A stretch of 39,079 nucleotides of DNA from Candidatus Paraburkholderia schumanniana (GCA_001189335.2 LFJH01000004.1:1-39079); one strand, 5' to 3'. Shown: positions 9,239-18,713, numbered from the stretch's first letter. The notes: a model not told the origin generated them from the sequence alone. Translations and numbers: made by a program.

Positions 9239-10384
9239 TTACTTCCCGCCCACGCTCTGCAGCGTCGTCCACTTGCCGCCGACGACCTTGTACAGCGTGA
9301 TGCCGCCGTTCTTCAGATCGCCCTTCGAGTCGTACGACAGGTGCTTCGCCGTCACGCCCTGCATGTCCGTCTTCGCGAGGAACGGCAGGTACTTCGCCGG
9401 GTCCGCCGAGTTGGCCACCTTCATCGCGTTGAACATCGCCATTGCGCCGTCGTAGGCGTACGGCGAGTACGTCTGCACGTCTTCGTTGAAGCGCTTCTTG
9501 TACTTCGCCGAGTATTCCGCGCCGCCCGGCATTTCGTCCATCGGCAGGCCGGCGAGCGAGGCCACCGTGCCGTCGGCCGCGTCGCCCGCGATCTTCAGGA
9601 ACGTGTCCGTCTTCACCATTTCGCCCGCCATCAGCGGCGCGCGGAAGCCGAGCGTCTTCATCTGCTTGACCATCGGGCCAACTTGCGAATCGGCGCCGCC
9701 GTAGTACACGAGGTCCGGATTGGTCGACTTGATCTTGGTCAGAATCGCCTTGAAGTCGACAGCCTTGTCGTTCGTGAATTCGCGGTCGATGATCGTGCCG
9801 CCCGCCGCCTTCGCGGCCTTCTCGAACTGATCCGCGAGACCCTGGCCGTAAGCCGTGCGGTCGTCGACGATCGCGATCTTCTTGACCTTCAGGTTCTTCA
9901 CCGCGAACTCACCCGCGACCGAGCCCTGCTGCGTGTCGGAGGTCATCATGCGGAAGGTCGTCTTGAAGCCCTGAGTCGTGTATTCGGGCGCCGTCGCCAT
10001 TGCGATTTCGGGGATGTCCGCGTTCGCGTAGATGCGCGATACCGGGATCGTCGTGCCCGAATTGAAGTGGCCGAGCATGCCCTTGATGCCGTCGTCGACG
10101 AGGCGCTGCGCGACGGTCGTGCCCGTGCGCGGGTCGGCCTGGTCATCGGCCGAGTTCAGCACGATGCGAACCGGCTTGCCGCCGATCACCGGCTTGGTCG
10201 CGTTGAAGTCTTCGACGGCGAGCGTGATGCCGTTCTGCATGTCCTTGCCGTAGTGCGCCTGCGCACCAGTCAGCGGTCCGGCGTAGCCGACCTTCACATC
10301 GTCTACCTGCTGTGCAATTGCGGTCCCCGCGAACAGGCCGGCGAGCGTCATGGCTGCTGCCAGCTTGGTCATCGTGTGCTTCAT
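9239..10384 (-). CDS. Branched-chain amino acid ABC transporter, periplasmic binding protein
   Basis: This intact 381-residue protein begins with a signal peptide (MTKLAAAMTLAGLFAGTAIA, cleaved before QQVDDVKVG). It follows the LivJ/LivK type I periplasmic binding fold: VGYAGPLTGAQAHYGKDMQNG, VRIVLNSADDQADPRTGTTV, GHFNSGTTIPVSRIYANADI, IVDDRTAYGQGLADQFEKAA, and DLVYYGGADSQVGPMVKQM. Members bind leucine, isoleucine, valine or related amino acids and hand them to LivHMGF. No permease or ATPase gene is adjacent, and the only other Liv genes in the window (at 37-38.8 kb) are broken. The start has a strong AGGAG RBS. The exact ligand cannot be told from sequence. Confidence 0.92.
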   Translation of the reverse strand: MKHTMTKLAAAMTLAGLFAGTAIAQQVDDVKVGYAGPLTGAQAHYGKDMQNGITLAVEDFNATKPVIGGKPVRIVLNSADDQADPRTGTTVAQRLVDDGIKGMLGHFNSGTTIPVSRIYANADIPEIAMATAPEYTTQGFKTTFRMMTSDTQQGSVAGEFAVKNLKVKKIAIVDDRTAYGQGLADQFEKAAKAAGGTIIDREFTNDKAVDFKAILTKIKSTNPDLVYYGGADSQVGPMVKQMKTLGFRAPLMAGEMVKTDTFLKIAGDAADGTVASLAGLPMDEMPGGAEYSAKYKKRFNEDVQTYSPYAYDGAMAMFNAMKVANSADPAKYLPFLAKTDMQGVTAKHLSYDSKGDLKNGGITLYKVVGGKWTTLQSVGGK

Positions 10385-10398
10385 AGCTTCTCCTAGTT

Positions 10399-10436
10399 CC
10401 GGCAGCCTGTGCCGGGATCGCCGTGCCTGCTGCCGG
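10399..10436 (-). terminator. Stem-loop between putA and the binding-protein gene
   Basis: CCGGCAGC and GCTGCCGG form an 8-bp stem over a 22-nt loop, in the gap after the putA stop and before the livK-type start on the minus strand. There is no U-run, so it may attenuate transcription or protect mRNA ends rather than terminate. Confidence 0.4.
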
Positions 10437-10473
10437 TTGTTTGAATTCGTTTATCGAGCGTTCGAGGGGTAAC

Positions 10474-13400
10474 TCAACCGATCGTCATCAAATTCGCATT
10501 GCCGCCTGCCGCTGCCGTGTTCACGCTCACCGAGCGTTCCGTCAGCAGACGTTCGAGCGCGTAATCCTCGCCGTCGTGGCCAGCGTCGGCGAACGCTCCC
10601 GCAGCCACGCCCTGCACCGATACGATCGGCCCGGGGCGCTTCGCGACTTCCTTCACGAGCGACAGCAGTTCATCGCTGTCGCCTTCGAACAACACGGCGT
10701 CGAAGTCGGCGGCGGCATCGCCGGCCTTCTTCACGAACGCGAACGGCTTGAGCGATGCCGGCAGCGACGCCGCCAGCTGCTCGCCCGCCGAGCCTGAGAA
10801 CAACGCCTTGTTGCCCGTTGCCAGCACGGCCGCGAGTTGTGCACGCGCACCGCTTGCCGTCGATGCCACGCATAGCACCGTGCCGCGCGCGCCGAGCGTA
10901 TAGGTGTTGCGCTCGCCGGTCGGGCCCGGGAGGACCGCCGTCGCGCCCGCCATCACGTGCTGCAGATAACCGTCGCAGCGCGCGGCTGTCTGCGGATCGC
11001 GTTCGCCGATCGCCCAGTCGCGCAAGGCGGTGAGCGCCGCGGCGGGCGTGTCCCTGGTCGCGGCCTGATCGACGACGAGCGTGTTCGCGAGCGACTTCGG
11101 CAAGCCGGTCGGGCGCTTCGCCAGCAGACGCTGCAGATACAGCGCGCCGCCCGCCTTCGGCCCCGTGCCCGACAGACCTTCGCCGCCGAACGGCTGCACG
11201 CCGACGACCGCACCGATCACATTGCGGTTCACGTAGATGTTGCCCACATGCGCCCGCGCGATCACATGCGCGATGGTTTCGTCGATACGCGTATGGATGC
11301 CGAGCGTCAGGCCATAACCGGTCGCGCGAATTTGGTCGAGGAGTTTATCAAGGTTCGAACGGCGATAACGCACCACGTGGAGCACCGGGCCGAACACTTC
11401 GCGCTTGAGCTCGTCGATGTTGTCGAGTTCGATGAGCGTCGGCGGCACGAACGTGCCTTGCGCACAGTTTTCCGGCAGCGGCAGTTGCAGCACATTGCGG
11501 CCCTTGTCGCGCATCGCGGCGATGTGCGCATCGATACCGCGCTTCGCATCGGAGTCGATCACGGGGCCGACGTCCGTCGAGAGGCGATCCGGATTGCCAA
11601 CCGCCAGCTGCCTCATCGCGCCGCGGAGCATTTCGAGCGTGCGATCGGCGATGTCGTCCTGCAGGCACAGCACGCGCAGCGCCGAGCAGCGCTGGCCGGC
11701 CGAGTCGAACGACGACTGCAGCACGTCCGCGACGACCTGCTCCGCGAGTGCCGACGAATCGACGATCATCGCGTTCTGGCCGTCGGTTTCGGCGATCAGC
11801 GGAATCGGGCGGCCGTCCGGATCGAGACGCTCGGACAGCGTCTTGTTGATGAGGCGCGCGACTTCCGTCGAACCGGTGAACATCACGGCGCGCGTACGCG
11901 GATCGGCAACCAGCGCCGCGCCCACGGTTTCGCCATTGCCGGGCAGCAGTTGCACCGCGCCGGCGGGCACGCCCGCTTCGCGCAGAATGCGCACCGCCTG
12001 CGCGGCGATCAGCGGCGTCTGTTCCGCGGGCTTCGCGAGCACCGGATTGCCGGCGGCGAGCGCGGCGGCGACCTGGCCCATGAAGATCGCCAGCGGGAAG
12101 TTCCACGGGCTGATACACACGACCGGACCGAGCGGACGATGCGTGTCGTTCGAGAACTCGCCGCAAATCTGCGCCGAGTAATAGCGCAGGAAGTCGATGG
12201 CTTCGCGAATCTCCGCCACCGCGTTCGCCAGCGACTTGCCGGCTTCGCGCACCACGAGTCCCATCAGCGTGTGCATCTGCGCTTCGAGCAGGTCGGCGGC
12301 GCGCGCGAGGCAATCGGCGCGATCTTCGACGGGCGTCGCCTGCCAGATCGGCGCGGCGGCCACGGCATTCGCGATCGCGGCGCTCACCTGCTCCGGCGAT
12401 GCTTCCACGACCGTGCCGACGAGATCGCGCAGATCCGACGGATTGCGCACATCGCGGGCGACGCCGTTGCCCGGATCCTCGCCTTCGAGCATCGGCTGCG
12501 CGCGCCACGAATGATTCGCGCTCGCCAGCAGCGCCGACGACAGCGACGCCAGACGATGCTCGTTCGAAAGGTCGAGGCCCATGGAGTTGGGGCACTCGTC
12601 GCCGTATAGCTGGCGCGGCAGCGGAATCTTCGCGTGCGGCGCACCGAGCGGCACGATCTTTTGCGCTTCGTCGATCGGATCCTGGACGAGGTCCTTCACC
12701 GGAATCGTTTCATCGGCGATGCGGTTTACGAACGACGTATTCGCGCCGTTTTCCAGCAGACGGCGCACGAGATACGCGAGCAGCGTTTCGTGCGTGCCGA
12801 CCGGCGCGTAGACGCGGCGCGGACGGTTCAGCTTGTCGCGGCCGGTCACTTCTTCATAGAGCGGCTCGCCCATGCCGTGCAGGCACTGGAACTCGTACTG
12901 GCCGGGATAGTAGTTCTGCCCCGCGAGGTGATAGATGGCCGAGAGCGTGTACGCGTTGTGCGTCGCGAACTGCGGATAGACAGCGTCAGGAGCGGCGAGC
13001 AGCTTCTTCGCGCACGCGAGATACGAGATGTCCGTGTAGATCTTGCGCGTGTAGACCGGGTAGCCTTCGAGGCCGTCGACCTGAGCACGCTTTATTTCCG
13101 TGTCCCAGTACGCGCCCTTCACGAGACGGATCATCAGGCGATGACGGCTGCGGCGCGCGAGATCGATCAGATAGTCGATCACGAACGGGCAGCGCTTCTG
13201 ATATCCCTGCACCACGAAGCCGATGCCATTCCAACCCGCGAGCTCCGGATCGAAACACAGCGCTTCGAGCAGATCGAGCGAGAGTTCGAGACGGTCGGCT
13301 TCCTCGGCGTCGATGTTCAGGCCGATGTCATAACGGCGCGCCAGTTGCGCAAGCGAACGCACGCGCGGTAGCAACTCGTTCATCGTGCGTTCCTGCTGCG

Positions 13401-14409
13401 CGCGAGAGTAGCGCGGATGCAGCGCGGAGAGCTTGATCGAAATGCCCGGGCCTTCGTAGATGCCGCGGCCGCCGGCAGCCTTGCCGATCGCGTGGATCGC
13501 CTGCTCGTACGAGGCGTAGTAGCGCTGCGCGTCTTCTTCCGTCGTCGCGGCTTCGCCGAGCATGTCGTAGGAATAGCGGAAACCGCGCGCTTCGTACTTG
13601 CGGCTGTTCGCGAGCGCTTCGGAAATCGTCTCGCCGGTGACGAACTGCTCGCCCATCAGGTGCATCGCCATGTCGACGCCCTTGCGGATCAGCGGCTCGC
13701 CGCCACGGCCGATCAGACGCGTCAGCGCCGACGACAGGCCCGCTTCGCTGTTTGTCGTCACGAGCTTGCCGGTGATCACCAGGCCCCACGTCGCCGCGTT
13801 CACGAACAGCGACGGCGCCTGGCCCATGTGCGATTTCCAGTCGCCCTTGCTGATCTTGTCGCGGATCAGCGCGTCGCGCGTGGCGCGGTCGGGAATGCGA
13901 AGGAGCGCTTCGGCAAGGCACATCAGCGCGACGCCTTCCTGGCTCGACAGCGAGAATTCGTGGATCAGCCCTTCGACGCCGCCGCCCGAGCTCTTCGCCC
14001 GCAGCGCTTCGACGAGCTTCGTCGCGAGCCTTTCGGTTTCGGCGGCGACCGTCGCGGACAGACGCGCCTGGCCGATCAGGAACGGCACGCACTCGGGCTC
14101 CGGCCGGCGATACGCCGCCGTGATGGCCGCGCGCAGCACGGACTGCGGCTGCACGTTCTGCGCAAAATCGAGGAACGGGTGGGGAGCGCCGTCTTCGTCG
14201 CTCTCAGCGGACGCGACATCGGCAAGCTCGGACGAGCCGTTCGCGCCCGTCAGTTCGGGCGGAAGCTGGCCGTGCTCGATGCGCTCCAGATAGGCGAAGA
14301 TTGCCTGCTTGATCAGCCAGTGAGGGGTGCGCTCGAGACGCGTCGCGGCATCCTTGAGCCGGGAACGCAGCAAATCGTCGACTTTGACGCCTAAGGTTGT
14401 GCTCGCCAT
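10474..14409 (-). CDS. putA: Trifunctional PutA: transcriptional repressor, proline dehydrogenase, P5C dehydrogenase
   Basis: The 1311-residue frame is complete. Residues 1-50 form the ribbon-helix-helix DNA-binding domain (STTLGVKVDDLLRSRLKDAA). The FAD proline dehydrogenase barrel follows (GPGISIKLSALHPRY, RLMIRLVKGAYWDTEIKRA, FATHNAYT). Next is the NAD-dependent glutamate-semialdehyde dehydrogenase (VVCISPWNFPLAIFMGQVAA, VMFTGSTEVARLI, nucleophile Cys in SAGQRCSALRVL), then the C-terminal domain. The protein oxidises proline to glutamate at the membrane and represses put genes when proline is absent. One oddity is that the usual AETGGQNAMIVDS reads AETDGQNAMIVDS: Asp876 (codon 11782-11784) sits two residues after the conserved Glu874. 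This could impair the second activity. Everything else looks intact. Confidence 0.95.
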   Translation of the reverse strand: MASTTLGVKVDDLLRSRLKDAATRLERTPHWLIKQAIFAYLERIEHGQLPPELTGANGSSELADVASAESDEDGAPHPFLDFAQNVQPQSVLRAAITAAYRRPEPECVPFLIGQARLSATVAAETERLATKLVEALRAKSSGGGVEGLIHEFSLSSQEGVALMCLAEALLRIPDRATRDALIRDKISKGDWKSHMGQAPSLFVNAATWGLVITGKLVTTNSEAGLSSALTRLIGRGGEPLIRKGVDMAMHLMGEQFVTGETISEALANSRKYEARGFRYSYDMLGEAATTEEDAQRYYASYEQAIHAIGKAAGGRGIYEGPGISIKLSALHPRYSRAQQERTMNELLPRVRSLAQLARRYDIGLNIDAEEADRLELSLDLLEALCFDPELAGWNGIGFVVQGYQKRCPFVIDYLIDLARRSRHRLMIRLVKGAYWDTEIKRAQVDGLEGYPVYTRKIYTDISYLACAKKLLAAPDAVYPQFATHNAYTLSAIYHLAGQNYYPGQYEFQCLHGMGEPLYEEVTGRDKLNRPRRVYAPVGTHETLLAYLVRRLLENGANTSFVNRIADETIPVKDLVQDPIDEAQKIVPLGAPHAKIPLPRQLYGDECPNSMGLDLSNEHRLASLSSALLASANHSWRAQPMLEGEDPGNGVARDVRNPSDLRDLVGTVVEASPEQVSAAIANAVAAAPIWQATPVEDRADCLARAADLLEAQMHTLMGLVVREAGKSLANAVAEIREAIDFLRYYSAQICGEFSNDTHRPLGPVVCISPWNFPLAIFMGQVAAALAAGNPVLAKPAEQTPLIAAQAVRILREAGVPAGAVQLLPGNGETVGAALVADPRTRAVMFTGSTEVARLINKTLSERLDPDGRPIPLIAETDGQNAMIVDSSALAEQVVADVLQSSFDSAGQRCSALRVLCLQDDIADRTLEMLRGAMRQLAVGNPDRLSTDVGPVIDSDAKRGIDAHIAAMRDKGRNVLQLPLPENCAQGTFVPPTLIELDNIDELKREVFGPVLHVVRYRRSNLDKLLDQIRATGYGLTLGIHTRIDETIAHVIARAHVGNIYVNRNVIGAVVGVQPFGGEGLSGTGPKAGGALYLQRLLAKRPTGLPKSLANTLVVDQAATRDTPAAALTALRDWAIGERDPQTAARCDGYLQHVMAGATAVLPGPTGERNTYTLGARGTVLCVASTASGARAQLAAVLATGNKALFSGSAGEQLAASLPASLKPFAFVKKAGDAAADFDAVLFEGDSDELLSLVKEVAKRPGPIVSVQGVAAGAFADAGHDGEDYALERLLTERSVSVNTAAAGGNANLMTIG

Positions 14410-14723
14410 ATTTCCTTCGTTTGCCGGTCATGCCGACCCGGCCAGGGACCAAAAAGTTGGCGAATCGTACCCCGCTGATATAAAAGGTGCAACCCAGATT
14501 TTCGATACGGTTGCACTGGCATGAAACCCTTGTGCCGCAAGGCTTTGCGCGGCGGGGCGCCGGATGGCGACTGACGCTTTTCGCCTAGTAGTATCCCTAA
14601 CCCAAAATAATTTGGGACAAGCCCTAAGTAATCGCTAGCCCCCCCGCCGATATAAACGCAATGCGCCGACCACGGCGCGGCATTCGCGGTCAACGTACGG
14701 TGGTCTCCGGGAGAGCAACGAGC
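14410..14723. promoter_or_regulatory. Divergent putA / small membrane gene control region
   Basis: This 314-bp region separates putA (minus) from the small gene (plus). It contains the perfect palindrome CCCAAA-ATAA-TTTGGG at 14601-14616, flanked by CCCTAA on the left (14595-14600) and CCCTAA on the right (14622-14627). At 14646-14653 lies GCCGATAT, like a sigma-28 -10 box. The nearest TAAG (14625-14628) is 17 bp away instead of the usual 15, so a FliA promoter is only a weak suggestion. GGGAGA at 14709-14714 is the RBS of the small gene. PutA itself is expected to bind near its own promoter, but no specific operator was recognised. Confidence 0.4.
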
Positions 14724-14879
14724 ATGAGCACTTGGATGGTTATTGCGGGCGTTTGGGTGATGTTTGCGATTTGCGTCGTGTTGTTCGTGCGGGGCGCGTC
14801 ACCGCACGTTCACCGCTCGGGCGACGCCCGCGACGAAGCCGGCCATCCGCCGGCAAAGGCTTCCCGCGCGAAGATCTGA
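14724..14879 (+). CDS. Small single-pass membrane protein, unknown function
   Basis: This 51-residue product consists of one hydrophobic helix (WMVIAGVWVMFAICVVLFVRG) and a short polar tail rich in Arg, Asp, His and Lys (HVHRSGDARDEAGHPPAKAS). The helix would cross the inner membrane, with the charged tail probably cytoplasmic. A good GGGAGA ribosome binding site stands 10 bp upstream. Short proteins of this shape upstream of putA occur in Burkholderia, but I do not know a function. The frame is intact and its upstream region is unusually structured. It converges on priA, whose 3' end is 29 bp away. Confidence 0.6.
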   Translation: MSTWMVIAGVWVMFAICVVLFVRGASPHVHRSGDARDEAGHPPAKASRAKI

Positions 14880-14908
14880 CTTGGCGCAACGAGCTGCTTG
14901 CGCCGCCG

Positions 14909-17170
14909 TCACACGTCCAGCGGATCGACTTCCACGTTCCAGCGCAGTACGCCCTTGAGCGAGCGCAGCACGGGTTGCCACGCGCGCAGCGCCGCCTGCA
15001 GCGCTGCGCGTGAGCCGCTTTCGAGCAGCACTTGCGCACGGTGCACGTTGAGCACCTTCACGATGGTGAGCGGCACGGCATCGTAGACCGTCACGCGGTC
15101 GGCGCCCGGCAAGGGCGCGAACACCGCCGCCGCTTCTTCCAGAAACGCCAGCGCTGCTTCGAGCGTGCGGCCTTCGGCGCGCAGCATCGCCTGATAGACA
15201 AAGGGCGGCAGGCGCGCGTCGCGCCGTTCGGCAAGGGTCGAGCTGGCGAATCCCATGTAGTCCTGCCGCGTCAGCGCCTGATACAGCGCGTGGCGCGGGT
15301 AGCGCGTCTGGATCATCACTTCGCCGGGCGGCCCGGCGCGCCCCGCGCGACCGCTCACCTGCGTTAGCTGCGCGAAGAGGCGCTCGCTCGCACGGAAATC
15401 GTGCGAGAAAAGCGCGGTGTCGGCATTGAGCACGCCGACGAGCGTCACGCGCCGGAAGTCGTGGCCTTTGGCGATCATCTGGGTGCCGACGAGGATGTCG
15501 ACTTCACCGGCGTGGACATCGGAGAAGAGCGCCTGCGCGCTGCCCTTGCGGCGCGTGCTGTCGGCATCGATGCGCAGGACGCGCGCCCCCGGCACCACGC
15601 TCGCGAGGGTCTCCTCGACGCGCTGCGTGCCGCGCCCCATCGGCGCGATATCGATGTTGCCGCACTCCGGGCACGACTTCGGAATGTGGGATTCCCAGCC
15701 GCAGTGGTGGCAGCGCAGCGCGCGCTCAGGCTTGTGCAGCACAGCATACGCGCTGCAGCGCGGACACCCGGCGACCCAGCCGCAGGCGTCGCAGGAAAGA
15801 ATCGGCGCATAGCCGCGCCGGTTCAGGAACACGAGACTCTGCTCGCCGCGTTCGACGCGCGCCTTCAACGCGGCGATCAACGGCCCCGCGAGCCCTTCGA
15901 CCGATGCACGGCCGCGCCGTCTCTCCTCTTCGAGATCGATGAGCCGTACGGCCGGCAACGCCGCCTCCGCGATGGCGCGGCGCGTGAGCGTCAGCCGCGT
16001 GTAGCGGCCCTGCTCCGTCTGCCACCAGGTTTCGAGCGACGGCGTCGCTGATCCGAGCACGACCGGAATGTCGAGCTGCTTCGCGCGCCAGATCGCCAGA
16101 TCGCGTGCCGAGTAACGCAGGCCTTCCTGCTGCTTGTAGGCGGGATCATGCTCCTCGTCGACGACGATCATCGCGAGGCGGGGCATCGACGCAAGAATCG
16201 CGAGGCGTGTGCCGAGCACGATGCGCGCGCTTTCGGTATGGGCCGCGAGCCAGTTGCGCGCGCGCTCGCCCTCGGCAAGACCGCTGTGCATCGTGACGAT
16301 GGAACCGTGTGCGAGCGCCGCGAAACGTGCGCGAAAGGCGGCTTCGAACTGCGGCGTCAGATTGATTTCCGGCACGAGAACGAGCGCTTGCGCGTCTGAA
16401 CGCGCCGCAAGCAGCTCGGCCAGCGCGTGCAGATAGACTTCGGTCTTGCCGCTGCCCGTCACGCCGTGCAGCAGGAATGGCGCGAAGCCTCGCGCGCCGG
16501 AGATCGCAGCGACGGCATCGCGCTGTTCGTCCGTGAGCACGGGAAGCAACGCCGCGCCCGTCGGAATCAAATGCGCTGGCGCTGGCGCATCGCCGTCACC
16601 GTCGTCCACGGCCTCGATCCAGCCACGCTCCGCCCATTCTTCGAACGTCGCGCTGGCCTTGGGATGCAGTGCGCGCGCATCCGACAAACCCAGCGACGGC
16701 AGTCCGGCGAGCGCATCCGCCAGGCGGCGCAACGCGCTTGCGCGGGCGGGAAGTGCGCCGGGCAGTTGCGCGCGACCGGCCGGCAAAAGCCGGTAGCGTT
16801 CTTCGACCGCGAAAAGACGGTTCCAGCGCGCCGCATCGCGCAAGGCCTGCGGCAGTGCGGGCAACGCAACTTCGCCCAGGCCGCGCTGATAGTAATCGGC
16901 CGCGAAACCGGCAAGCGCGATCCATGCGGTGGAAAGCGGCGCGCAGGCCGAGCAGATAGCCTTGACGTTGCGCAGTTTGCCGGCGGGCACGTCGGTCGCG
17001 GAGGTAACTTCGCAGATGAGGCCCACGACCTCGCGCCGTCCGAACGGAACCAGCACGAGCGCGCCGACGGCCGGCGGCTCGGGAAGCGCGTAGCGATAGT
17101 CGAACAGCACGGGCATGGGCTGATCGACGGCAATCCGCACGAAGGTGTCCGTCACCGGGCGCGCCCCCAT
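14909..17170 (-). CDS. priA: Primosomal protein N' (PriA), replication restart helicase
   Basis: The 753-residue frame is intact. It has the N-terminal 3'-DNA-binding domain (VRIAVDQPMPVLFDYRYALP), then helicase motifs: Walker A GVTGSGKTEVYLHAL, the DEEHDPAYKQ box (DEAH-like), and GSATPSLETW. Two zinc-binding cysteine clusters follow (CDACGW, CPRCSAYAVL, CHHCGWESH, CPECG), then VGTQMIAKGHDF and VSGRAGRAG. PriA recognises stalled forks and loads DnaB to restart replication. ATG 17170 has a poor RBS. A GTG at 17155 (VTDTFVRIAVD) lies about 10 bp after a GGGGGC stretch and may be the real start, giving 748 residues. No damage is seen, as expected for a gene important for growth. Confidence 0.95.
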   Translation of the reverse strand: MGARPVTDTFVRIAVDQPMPVLFDYRYALPEPPAVGALVLVPFGRREVVGLICEVTSATDVPAGKLRNVKAICSACAPLSTAWIALAGFAADYYQRGLGEVALPALPQALRDAARWNRLFAVEERYRLLPAGRAQLPGALPARASALRRLADALAGLPSLGLSDARALHPKASATFEEWAERGWIEAVDDGDGDAPAPAHLIPTGAALLPVLTDEQRDAVAAISGARGFAPFLLHGVTGSGKTEVYLHALAELLAARSDAQALVLVPEINLTPQFEAAFRARFAALAHGSIVTMHSGLAEGERARNWLAAHTESARIVLGTRLAILASMPRLAMIVVDEEHDPAYKQQEGLRYSARDLAIWRAKQLDIPVVLGSATPSLETWWQTEQGRYTRLTLTRRAIAEAALPAVRLIDLEEERRRGRASVEGLAGPLIAALKARVERGEQSLVFLNRRGYAPILSCDACGWVAGCPRCSAYAVLHKPERALRCHHCGWESHIPKSCPECGNIDIAPMGRGTQRVEETLASVVPGARVLRIDADSTRRKGSAQALFSDVHAGEVDILVGTQMIAKGHDFRRVTLVGVLNADTALFSHDFRASERLFAQLTQVSGRAGRAGPPGEVMIQTRYPRHALYQALTRQDYMGFASSTLAERRDARLPPFVYQAMLRAEGRTLEAALAFLEEAAAVFAPLPGADRVTVYDAVPLTIVKVLNVHRAQVLLESGSRAALQAALRAWQPVLRSLKGVLRWNVEVDPLDV

Positions 17171-17615
17171 GTGTGACGGTTCGACACAAGGACGAGCCCG
17201 AGGCCGTCAAAGTTAAAGTGAAACATCAGAATCGTCGGTAAACCGCAGATTATTTATGGATTTTCGATGCTTTCCACAGGTCTGTGGATAACTTTGTTGA
17301 GAAGTGCCGCTGACGTCGCCGCAAACAATGTCACGAATCCCTTATGTGCGGAAGCCCACATTTCGGGCGGGATCGCATAAATCCGTTCAGGATCAAAGGT
17401 TTATCTGGCATATAGAGACATATTATTGGTTGCTGCGGGCCATATGTCTGATGGCGCGCCGCAGCGAAGGAACTGTGCATAAGTTCAGCCTTGACATCGC
17501 CCAAGCCCGCGTGAGGCGGATGATCCCGACGAAATCCTCCAAGCCCTGACGGCCCGGGCTGGTGGCTCGATACTGCGGCGCAACACGTATTCGTATGAAG
17601 GGATTCGTGCGCGAA
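17171..17615. other. Intergenic region priA-hemE with a possible decayed gene
   Basis: This 445-bp region holds a DnaA-box palindrome (listed separately). On the minus strand, about 17423-17560, an open stretch reads GLEDFVGIIRLTRAWAMSRL and ends IRHMARSNQ. It has no start or RBS and no family I recognise, so it may be a remnant of a lost gene. Nothing else was identified. Confidence 0.35.
17274..17291 (-). promoter_or_regulatory. Consensus DnaA box within a palindrome
   Basis: Read on the minus strand, 17291-17283 is TTATCCACA, a perfect match to the DnaA box TTATNCACA. It overlaps the inverted repeat CCACAG-GT-CTGTGG at 17274-17287. A single box does not make an origin. It could be a DnaA-titration or regulatory site, or chance. 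Confidence 0.4.
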
Positions 17616-18713
17616 TCAGCGCGCGGCTTGCCCCGCCCGCATTGCCCGGCTATGGCGATGTACTTCGTCCACGAGCTCGGCGACGTGCTCGGGCAGCGTG
17701 AACTGCGAAATGCCATGACCTAGATTGAAGACGTGGCCCGGGAAGTTTCCGAAGCTCTCCAGCACGGCGCGGGCTTCAGTGCGGATCGTCGCGGGCGGCG
17801 CGAACAGCACGCTCGGATCGATATTCCCTTGCAGGGCGACCTGCGACCCGACCTTCTGTCTTGCAACGCCGAGGTTCATCGTCCAGTCCAGGCCGATCGC
17901 ATCGACGCCCGTCGCCGCGATCTCTTCGAGCCACAGGCCGCCGCCCTTCGTGAACGTGATGACCGGCACGCGCGCGCCGTTGTGCTCGCGCTTCAGACCC
18001 GCCACCACCTTCGCAATGTAGTCGAGCGAGAAGCGCTGATAGGCGCCGTCGGCGAGTGCGCCGCCCCAGGTGTCGAAGATCATCATAGCCTGTGCGCCCG
18101 CTTCGATCTGCGCGTTCAGGTAGGCGGTCACGGCCTGCGCGTTGACTTCGAGGATGCGATGCATCAGGTCGGGCCGCGCGTAGGCCATCGACTTGACGGT
18201 GCGGTGGTCGTCCGAGCCGCCGCCCTCGACCATGTAGCACGCGAGCGTCCAGGGACTGCCGGAGAAGCCGATCAGCGGCACTGTCTGACGGCCTTGCGCA
18301 TCCGTGAGCGCACGACGAATCTGGCTGACCGCGTCGGTGACGTAGCGCAGCGTCGCGTCGATGTCCGGCACGGCCAGGCGCTTCACGTCGTCTTCCGTGC
18401 GCACGGTGAGCTCGAAGCGCGGACCTTCGCCCTGCACGAAGTTCAGGCCGAGGCCCATCGCGTCGGGCACGGTGAGGATGTCGGAAAACAGGATGGCGGC
18501 GTCGAGCGGAAAGCGTTCGAGCGGCTGAAGTGTCACTTCGGTTGCGTAATCGGGACTCTTCGCGAGACCGAGGAAGCTGCCCGCGCGCGCGCGCGTGGCG
18601 TTGTACTCCGGCAGATAGCGGCCCACCTGGCGCATCAGCCAGATCGGCGTGTAATCGGTCGGCTGGCGCAGGAGCGCGCGCAGGAAGGTGTCGTTCAGGA
18701 GAGTGTGTGCCAC
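17616..18713 (-). CDS. hemE: Uroporphyrinogen decarboxylase
   Basis: HemE converts uroporphyrinogen III to coproporphyrinogen III by four decarboxylations in heme and siroheme synthesis, in the cytoplasm. The 365-residue frame from GTG 18713 ([20 protein letters not shown]) matches the family length. Active-site motifs are present: the N-terminal [15 protein letters not shown] (Arg pair for substrate carboxylates), [13 protein letters not shown] (key Asp), [20 protein letters not shown], and [13 protein letters not shown] with the conserved His. The frame remains open upstream to 18860, but that part lacks family similarity, so the GTG is preferred. The gene is intact and divergent from the broken solute-binding protein gene. 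Confidence 0.95.
   Translation of the reverse strand: MAHTLLNDTFLRALLRQPTDYTPIWLMRQVGRYLPEYNATRARAGSFLGLAKSPDYATEVTLQPLERFPLDAAILFSDILTVPDAMGLGLNFVQGEGPRFELTVRTEDDVKRLAVPDIDATLRYVTDAVSQIRRALTDAQGRQTVPLIGFSGSPWTLACYMVEGGGSDDHRTVKSMAYARPDLMHRILEVNAQAVTAYLNAQIEAGAQAMMIFDTWGGALADGAYQRFSLDYIAKVVAGLKREHNGARVPVITFTKGGGLWLEEIAATGVDAIGLDWTMNLGVARQKVGSQVALQGNIDPSVLFAPPATIRTEARAVLESFGNFPGHVFNLGHGISQFTLPEHVAELVDEVHRHSRAMRAGQAAR

Noticed and set aside
10957-12609. Very long open frame (about 550 codons) antisense to putA
   Set aside because: It is Arg/His-rich, lacks an RBS and domain similarity, and mirrors the codon structure of the intact putA on the other strand.
14625-14653. A firm FliA promoter
   Set aside because: The spacing between TAAG and GCCGATAT is 17 bp rather than about 15, and the -35 match is partial; kept only as a weak suggestion.
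17274-17291. Replication origin (oriC)
   Set aside because: There is only one DnaA box, no AT-rich unwinding element, and no dnaA or dnaN nearby.
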